Origin: Sphingobium scionense
GTDB lineage: Bacteria > Pseudomonadota > Alphaproteobacteria > Sphingomonadales > Sphingomonadaceae
NCBI RefSeq assembly: GCF_014197035.1
Contig: NZ_JACIEU010000002.1
Span: 124,001 to 188,000 of the forward strand
Reading direction: 5' to 3'
DNA length: 64,000 bases
Positions 59,445 to 64,000 of the stretch are shown here, one piece after another; position 1 is the stretch's first letter, and each line of letters opens with the position of its first letter. The position numbers were made by a program, and so were the translations under genes. Below the pieces are notes generated by a model. That model did not search any database and was not told where the DNA came from. It saw nothing but the letters and a program-made list of their open reading frames with translations.

Positions 59445-60467
59445 TCAGAGAATGGTGGACGCGACCGGCCGTTCGGCGCGCTGCTTGATGAGGGCGAGCA
59501 GGTTCTTTTCGATGTCGCCCAGGAAGATTTCGCCCCACAGCCGGGAATAGCCATTGACCGGGGTCTGCATCCAATAATGGGTGTCGATGATGACTCGGGT
59601 GCGGCCGGGGCCGGCCGGTTCCATGCGATAGCCGCCGGTCGTCACCTTGAAATAGGCGCTGTCGGGCATCAGGTGCCGGTCGGTGAACTGCCAGGCGTCG
59701 AGCCCGCGAAAGTCGAAGCGCCAGCCGATGCTGCGGCCCGGTTGCCAGTCGATGATATGTTCGCGAAACCGCACCTGCCGGCCCCAGTCGGCCATGCGGA
59801 CCGCGCCGATCCCCTCGCCCAGCATATGGGCGCCGAGCGGGCGAGGCACGCCCAGCACATCCTGGGTGAAGGTCCATGTGCCATCGCCCGGCCGGACATC
59901 GGGAATGCCGCGCAGCAACGGCCATATCCGGTCCGGGCTGGCCTCGACGATGATCGAGCGGCTGACCGTGGCGGTGGCGTCGGGCAGGGGGATCATCGGT
60001 TCGACCTGCATCGCGATCAGCGGCATGGCGAGCACGGCCATGCAATAGCTGGTGCCGCGATCGCCGGCCCGGCCGCGCAGCCGATAGGTGGCATAGGCGC
60101 CGGCCATGCCGCTGGCGATCCAGAGCGGGGCGAGCATGACGATGCAGATCACCCCTTCCTTCAGCACCGGGACGGACAGGAGGATGGTTGCGCCCAGCAG
60201 CCAGAGCGGCATGGTCATATAATAGCGGCGCGACCGCTCCGCCCAGGGATCGCCGACATAGGCGACGAACGCGGTGAGCGCGGCGGGCAGGAGCAGCAGG
60301 AAGGTGAAGCTGACGAGGCCGTTCACGCGGGTGGCGTCGAGCAGCAGATAGACGCCGATCGCAAAGGCCATGGCCAGCGCGACGGCCGAGGCGATGCGCA
60401 GCGCCGCCGATCCGGTGCGAACGGGCGGGGCGATGGGATCGGGGTTCTTGTCGTTCGTGTCAGACAT
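59445..60467 (-). CDS. membrane protein with C-terminal SRPBCC (START-like) domain
   Basis: A 340-residue protein. Residues about 25-160 contain four or five transmembrane helices (VALAMAFAIGVYLLL, FLLLLPAALTAFVAYV, and so on). The C-terminal 180 residues form an SRPBCC/polyketide-cyclase-like ligand-binding domain (SRSIIVEASPDRIWPLLRGI, RVIIDTHYWMQTPVNGYSRL). Membrane-anchored START-like proteins of this kind are of unknown function. Its start codon touches an operator-like palindrome also found before the regulator gene upstream. Confidence 0.7.
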   Translation of the reverse strand: MSDTNDKNPDPIAPPVRTGSAALRIASAVALAMAFAIGVYLLLDATRVNGLVSFTFLLLLPAALTAFVAYVGDPWAERSRRYYMTMPLWLLGATILLSVPVLKEGVICIVMLAPLWIASGMAGAYATYRLRGRAGDRGTSYCMAVLAMPLIAMQVEPMIPLPDATATVSRSIIVEASPDRIWPLLRGIPDVRPGDGTWTFTQDVLGVPRPLGAHMLGEGIGAVRMADWGRQVRFREHIIDWQPGRSIGWRFDFRGLDAWQFTDRHLMPDSAYFKVTTGGYRMEPAGPGRTRVIIDTHYWMQTPVNGYSRLWGEIFLGDIEKNLLALIKQRAERPVASTIL

Positions 60468-60484
60468 TTCTGTAAACTCCGAAA
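60467..60484. promoter_or_regulatory. operator-like site at the SRPBCC gene start
   Basis: The 18-bp sequence TTTCTGTAAACTCCGAAA (plus-strand orientation) abuts the ATG of the SRPBCC gene. It matches 14 of 18 positions of the perfect palindrome at 61083-61100 before the regulator: the first ten bases and the last four are identical. Probable second binding site of the regulator. Confidence 0.5.
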
Positions 60485-60528
60485 CTGGCTGGCGCGATCG
60501 GGCGTCTGGGCGCATCGATCAGCAGCGG

Positions 60529-61074
60529 CTAGTTCTTGCTCTTGCCGGTGGGGATGAAGCGGGCGACCTTGTTGCCGAGCTTCATGAGAGCGACCAGGGT
60601 CGACTTGGGCAGCTTGTTGACCTGCTCATACCAGTTGCCGAGCGTTGACATGAATTCATGCATGCGGGTGATGCGTTCGCGCACATGGGGCGGACAGCTT
60701 TCATCCTTGGCGAGGCGCTGGGCGAGATCGTTCAGCAGGGCGATGGTCGGGTCGATCTCCCGCCGCTTGCGCTCGGCGGCGATCCGGGTGAGCATTTCCC
60801 ACAGATCGGTTTCCGCGACGAAATGGTCGCGCCGGTCGCCCTCGACATGAACGCGGCGGACGATCGCATAGGATTGCAGTTCCTTGAGCGCGGTCGAGAC
60901 ATTGGAGCGGGCAAGCCCTAGCTGGTCGACAATCTCGTCGGCGGGCAGGGGATGGTCGGACAGATAGAGCAGCGCATGGACCTGGCTGACCGACCGGTTG
61001 ACGCCCCATTGTGTGCCCATCTCGCCCCAATGGAGCAGGAACGCCTTGGCATCGGGATGGTCGAGAAGTGGCAT
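60529..61074 (-). CDS. GbsR/MarR-type transcriptional regulator
   Basis: A 181-residue winged-helix regulator. VNRSVSQVHALLYLSDHPLP, DEIVDQLGLARSNVSTALKE and YAIVRRVHVEGDRRDHF fit the GbsR family (choline/osmo-type MarR relatives), which bind palindromic operators. I start at 61074 (MPLLDHPDAK). An exact palindrome lies 8 bp upstream of the start codon, indicating autoregulation. The SRPBCC gene follows 61 bp downstream on the same strand; a divergent DSD1-type gene starts at 61224. Confidence 0.82.
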   Translation of the reverse strand: MPLLDHPDAKAFLLHWGEMGTQWGVNRSVSQVHALLYLSDHPLPADEIVDQLGLARSNVSTALKELQSYAIVRRVHVEGDRRDHFVAETDLWEMLTRIAAERKRREIDPTIALLNDLAQRLAKDESCPPHVRERITRMHEFMSTLGNWYEQVNKLPKSTLVALMKLGNKVARFIPTGKSKN

Positions 61075-61082
61075 GACGTTCC

Positions 61083-61100
61083 TTTCTGTAAAAACAGAAA
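61083..61100. promoter_or_regulatory. operator palindrome upstream of the GbsR/MarR-type regulator
   Basis: TTTCTGT (61083-61089), four A, ACAGAAA (61094-61100): a perfect 7-4-7 inverted repeat just 8 bp before the regulator start and 123 bp before the divergent DSD1-type gene. The inverted-repeat form and length are those expected for a dimeric MarR-type protein. Confidence 0.65.
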
Positions 61101-61223
61101 TAACGGAATAGAGTGAGTCGGGCAAGAGGGCGGCGACGGCGGAGGAAAAATCGCCGAAATCCGTCGAGCCCGTTGAAAAGCCGCAGCATCTCGGCAATCT
61201 GCGGATCAGCAACGGAGCCCCTT

Positions 61224-62381
61224 ATGCCAGTCCTTTCCGACGATCCCTCCTCCCTCGATACATTGCCGACGCCCTGCCTGGTGCTGGATGCCGACCGGAT
61301 GGATCGCAACATTACGCGGTTGCGCGGGCATCTTGACGGGCTGGGCGTGGGGATGCGGCCGCATCTCAAGACCGCCAAGTCGGTCGAGGTCGCGCAGCGG
61401 CTGATGCCGACGCCGCAGGGGCCGGCGACGGTATCGACCCTGCAGGAGGCACGCCGCTTTGCGGAGGCCGGGGTGCGCGACATTCTCTATGCGGTCGGCA
61501 TCAGCCCGGCCAAATTGCCCGAGATCCTGGCGCTGCGGGCGCAGGGGGTGGACCTGGCGATCGTGCTGGATTCGGTCGAGCAGGCGGAGGCGGTCGCGGC
61601 CGCGTCGCGCGCGGCCGGCACCGCCATTCCGGCGCTGATCGAGATTGATTGCGACGACCATCGGTCGGGCGTGCAGCCCGGCGATGCGGTGCGGTTGCGG
61701 GCGATCGGCGCGGCGCTGGCGCAGGGCGGCGCCTTGCGCGGCGTGATGACCCATGCCGGCGGCAGCTATCGCGCGCGGGGTGCGGCGGAACTGCGCGCCT
61801 GCGCCGATGCCGAGCGGGATGCCGTGCTGTCAGCGGCGCGGACCTTGCGGGCGGCGGGGCATGATTGCCCGGTGATCAGCGTCGGATCGACCCCGACCGC
61901 GCATCATGCCACGGACCTGAGCGGCGTGACCGAGGTGCGCGCCGGCGTCTTCGTCTTCTTCGATCTGGTGATGGCCGGGATCGGCATCTGCTCGGTGGAC
62001 GATATCGCCCTGTCGGTGCTGGCGACGGTGATCGGGCATCAGCGGGAAAAGGGCTGGATATTGGTCGATGCCGGCTGGATGGCGATGTCGCGCGATCGCG
62101 GCACGGCGAAACAGGATGTCGATCAGGGCTATGGCCTGGTCTGCGACCGGGACGGGCGGCCCTATGGCGATCTGATCCTGGTCGATGCCAATCAGGAACA
62201 TGGCATCATCGCGCTGCGGCCCGGTGCGTCCGGTATGCTGCCGGACCTGGCGGTGGGCGATCGGGTGCGGATATTGCCCAATCATGCCTGTGCCACCGGG
62301 GCGCAGCATGATCGCTATCATGTGGTGCGGGCCGGCAGCGATACGGTGGAAGCGGTCTGGCCGCGATTTGGAGGATGGTGA
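61224..62381 (+). CDS. DSD1-family PLP enzyme (D-serine dehydratase / D-threonine aldolase-like)
   Basis: A 385-residue enzyme with an alanine-racemase-like N-terminal barrel and a C-terminal D-serine dehydratase-like domain. The PLP lysine is K49 in RPHLKTAKS. Other motifs: DCDDHRSGVQPGD, GGSYRA, VISVGSTPTAHH and the C-terminal VDAGWMAMSRDRGT and NHACAT with His and Cys for a metal. The family removes water from D-serine or cleaves D-3-hydroxy amino acids; which reaction applies is not clear. It is coupled to the RidA-like gene (TGATG). Confidence 0.85.
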   Translation: MPVLSDDPSSLDTLPTPCLVLDADRMDRNITRLRGHLDGLGVGMRPHLKTAKSVEVAQRLMPTPQGPATVSTLQEARRFAEAGVRDILYAVGISPAKLPEILALRAQGVDLAIVLDSVEQAEAVAAASRAAGTAIPALIEIDCDDHRSGVQPGDAVRLRAIGAALAQGGALRGVMTHAGGSYRARGAAELRACADAERDAVLSAARTLRAAGHDCPVISVGSTPTAHHATDLSGVTEVRAGVFVFFDLVMAGIGICSVDDIALSVLATVIGHQREKGWILVDAGWMAMSRDRGTAKQDVDQGYGLVCDRDGRPYGDLILVDANQEHGIIALRPGASGMLPDLAVGDRVRILPNHACATGAQHDRYHVVRAGSDTVEAVWPRFGGW

Positions 62382-62767
62382 TGGACGTGCAGCGGATCGA
62401 GACCGACAAGGCGCCGGCGCCCGCCGGTCATTATGCGCAGGCGACGATCGCGAATGGCTTCGTCTTCGTGTCGGGGCAATTGCCGGTGGTGGCGGGGCAG
62501 GGGCCACGCAGCGACCTGTCGTTCGAGGATCAGGCACGGCTGGCGATCGGCAATATGCTGGCGATCCTGGCAGAGGCAGGATGCGGGCCGGAGCGGATCG
62601 TGCGCGTCACCGCCTATATCGTCGGCGTCGAGAACTGGCCGCGTTTCAACGCCATCTATGCGCAGATGATGGGTGATGCCCGACCGGCGCGCACGGTGGT
62701 GCCGGCGCCCGAACTCCATCATGACTGCCTGGTCGAGGTCGACGCGATCGGGCTGCTGCCGGGCTGA
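62381..62767 (+). CDS. RidA family protein (reactive enamine/imine deaminase)
   Basis: A 128-residue YjgF/YER057c/UK114 protein. Family motifs: GHYAQATIANGFVFVSGQLP, RLAIGNMLAILAEAG, ERIVRVTAYI with the conserved arginine, and CLVEVDAIG. RidA proteins hydrolyse 2-aminoacrylate and related enamines released by PLP dehydratases, so pairing with a D-serine dehydratase-like enzyme makes biochemical sense. I start at 62381 because GGAGG lies 6 bp upstream; the ATG at 62375 is too close to it. Confidence 0.88.
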   Translation: MDVQRIETDKAPAPAGHYAQATIANGFVFVSGQLPVVAGQGPRSDLSFEDQARLAIGNMLAILAEAGCGPERIVRVTAYIVGVENWPRFNAIYAQMMGDARPARTVVPAPELHHDCLVEVDAIGLLPG

Positions 62768-62798
62768 CTACAACCATGGGAGCGCTATCTTTCCGTCG

Positions 62799-62838
62799 CC
62801 GCCTGTCCTAGCGATAGGTGAGCGAAGGAGACAGGCGG
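62799..62838 (+). promoter_or_regulatory. start-codon-abutting hairpin before the ThuA gene
   Basis: CCGCCTGTC (62799-62807) and GACAGGCGG (62830-62838) form a perfect 9-bp stem whose last base touches the ATG at 62839. The GAAGGAG Shine-Dalgarno (62824-62830) lies in the 22-base loop and the first stem base. A candidate for control of translation initiation. Confidence 0.45.
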
Positions 62839-63606
62839 ATGAGAAACAAGGCCGGGGCGCTCATGGCCCTGCTGGCGCTGTCGGTGCCCGCAGCGGTGCG
62901 GGCGGAGGATCAGTATAAGCTGCTCGTCCTCGCCATTCCCAACAAATATCATTATGAATATATACCGATCGCGCGCGACAGCCTGGAGCATCTGGGCAAG
63001 CTGCATGATTTCAGCTTCACCTGGGCGAACAACACGTCGGCTTTCGATGGTGATCTCAGCCAATATGCGGCGGTGATGTTCCTCAACACGCCGGGCGAGG
63101 AACTGAACCCGGCCCAGCGCGCCAAGTTCGAGGCCTATATGCGCGCGGGCGGCAATGCCATCGTCGTGCATCGCGCGCTCATCACCCCGCCGGGCGAATG
63201 GGCCTGGTACGAGAAGATGGTCGGGCGCAGCTTCGTCATCCATCCGATGGTGCAGACGGCGGTGGTGACGCCGACCGACAAGGGCTTCCCCGCCACCTAT
63301 GGCCTGCCCGATCGCTGGATCTGGACCGACGAATATTATGTCACCGCCAACCCCTATAAGGTGACGATCCATCCCGTGCTGAATGTCGAGGAAAGCAGCT
63401 ACGACCCGACCAAGATCTGGCCGGGACAGGTGGCGAGGCCGATGGGGCGGGAGCATCCCGTCGCCTGGTATCATGCTTATGAGAAGGGGCGGGTGTTCGT
63501 CACCGCGCTGGGCCATAATGGCGAGATGTATCGCGATCAGCGCTATCTCGACCATCTGATGGGCGGCATCTACTGGACGGCGACCGGGCGCGGCCAGCTG
63601 CCCTGA
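62839..63606 (+). CDS. ThuA domain protein, exported
   Basis: A 255-residue protein with a signal peptide (about 1-23, MALLALSVPAAVRA) and a ThuA-like glutamine-amidotransferase-fold domain (YKLLVLAIPNKYHYEYIPIA, RAGGNAIVVHRALIT, EHPVAWYHAYEKGRVFVTAL, NGEMYRDQRYLDHL). The ThuA family was linked to trehalose use but often acts on sugars generally. Location in the periplasm is predicted. It is downstream of the DSD1-RidA pair after a 71-bp gap containing a hairpin. Confidence 0.82.
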   Translation: MRNKAGALMALLALSVPAAVRAEDQYKLLVLAIPNKYHYEYIPIARDSLEHLGKLHDFSFTWANNTSAFDGDLSQYAAVMFLNTPGEELNPAQRAKFEAYMRAGGNAIVVHRALITPPGEWAWYEKMVGRSFVIHPMVQTAVVTPTDKGFPATYGLPDRWIWTDEYYVTANPYKVTIHPVLNVEESSYDPTKIWPGQVARPMGREHPVAWYHAYEKGRVFVTALGHNGEMYRDQRYLDHLMGGIYWTATGRGQLP

Positions 63607-63607
63607 C

Positions 63608-63638
63608 GGCGGCGCGGAACGCCCGCGCCGCCCGGTTT
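63608..63638. terminator. terminator between convergent ThuA and symporter genes
   Basis: GGCGGCGCGG (63608-63617) and CCGCGCCGCC (63623-63632) form a perfect 10-bp stem with loop AACGC, followed by CGGTTTT. It starts 2 bp after the ThuA stop. Confidence 0.65.
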
Positions 63639-63642
63639 TCGA

Positions 63643-63999
63643 TCAGGCGGCGACCAGTTCGCCCTCGCCATAATAGGCGCTCTCGTCGAGGATGCCCTCG
63701 CGCTTGGCGACGATTACGCCGACCAGCACCTGGCCCGCGACGTTGACGGCGGTGCGGCCCATGTCGAGGATCGGGTCGATCGCCAGCAGCAGACCGGCGC
63801 CTTCGAGCGGCAGGCCCAGCGTCGAGAGGGTCAGCGTCAGCATCACGATCGCGCCGGTCAGGCCGGCGGTCGCGGCCGAGCCGATGACCGAGACGAAGAC
63901 GATCAGCACATAGTCGATGAAGTGGAGCGGGATGCCATAGAAGCCCGCGACGAAGATCGCCGCCAGCGCCGGATAGATGGAGGCGCAACCATCCATCTT
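63643..63999 (-). CDS. dicarboxylate/amino acid:cation symporter, C-terminal part
   Basis: The window ends inside this minus-strand gene; 119 in-frame codons including the stop are present and the start is beyond base 64000. The segment KMDGCASIYPALAAIFVAGF matches the NMDG motif region of DctA/GltP-family transporters. It is followed by IGSAATAGLTGAIVMLTLTL and IDPILDMGRTAVNVAGQVLV (the substrate and sodium site helices). It likely imports C4-dicarboxylates or amino acids with sodium or protons. Confidence 0.85.
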   Translation of the reverse strand, partial: KMDGCASIYPALAAIFVAGFYGIPLHFIDYVLIVFVSVIGSAATAGLTGAIVMLTLTLSTLGLPLEGAGLLLAIDPILDMGRTAVNVAGQVLVGVIVAKREGILDESAYYGEGELVAA

Positions 64000-64000
64000 G

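Overview
The window is a 64-kb stretch of GC-rich chromosomal DNA from an alphaproteobacterium of the order Sphingomonadales. Protein style and gene order look most like Sphingobium or Sphingomonas (an inference: no 16S rRNA gene is present). Supporting signs are a complete nuoA-N operon followed by birA-coaX-rnj, a pyruvate dehydrogenase E1-beta carrying its own lipoyl domain, an alphaproteobacterial yqeY-dnaG-rpoD block, trmFO, small DUF1467/DUF4170 proteins, and palindromic intergenic repeats. Most of the window is core chromosome. I saw no tRNA or rRNA genes, insertion sequences, integrases or CRISPR arrays.

Layout. 1-5.2 kb: start of a P1-family peptidase, thiE, a small membrane protein, an L,D-transpeptidase/M23 peptidase pair for cell-wall work, efp, and suhB. 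5.5-20.0 kb: the 14-gene complex I operon, nearly every junction overlapping (ATGA, GTGA, TAATG), preceded by a terminator and a Fur-box-like sequence. 20.0-23.7 kb: birA (apparent CTG start), coaX, rnj, DUF1467. 23.7-32.6 kb: a looser region with an orphan Imm30-like immunity gene, palindromic repeats and an iterated 9-mer, a CoxE-like vWA protein and its probable MoxR ATPase partner 4.7 kb away, a soluble chemoreceptor, and secreted or membrane proteins of unknown role. 32.7-33.8 kb: a lower-GC SGNH hydrolase. 33.9-38.9 kb (minus strand): yqeY, a DUF559 endonuclease-like gene, dnaG and rpoD. 39.0-45.6 kb: carA, an RraB-like gene, an unknown gene, carB, greA, rhomboid. 45.6-48.0 kb (minus): DUF4170 and a four-gene cluster resembling the E. 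coli yqjD/yqjE/yqjK envelope set. 48.2-52.6 kb: eno, ftsB, pdhA, pdhB. 52.6-55.8 kb (minus): TadE/TadE/TadG-like pilus-associated genes. 55.9-64 kb: a phytoene-synthase-like protein with no catalytic Asp motifs, an EF-hand protein, trmFO, a GbsR/MarR-type regulator with an SRPBCC membrane protein, a D-serine dehydratase-like enzyme with a RidA-like protein, a ThuA protein, and the start of a dicarboxylate symporter.

How they work together: pyruvate dehydrogenase E1, enolase and complex I form a central-carbon-to-respiration axis. dnaG/rpoD/greA/efp/rnj/trmFO serve replication, transcription, translation and RNA turnover. thiE, birA and coaX supply the cofactors thiamine phosphate, protein biotinylation and CoA. 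carAB feeds pyrimidine and arginine synthesis.

The most interesting signals are small: a 29-bp element shared by the efp and trmFO leaders, a matching pair of operator-like palindromes at the GbsR-type regulator and its neighbour, the CTG start of birA, the 9-mer array in front of the Imm30 gene, the DUF559 gene with repeat-derived C-terminus coupled to dnaG, and a start-codon-abutting hairpin before the ThuA gene. I did not find a clear new multi-gene defence or mobile system.
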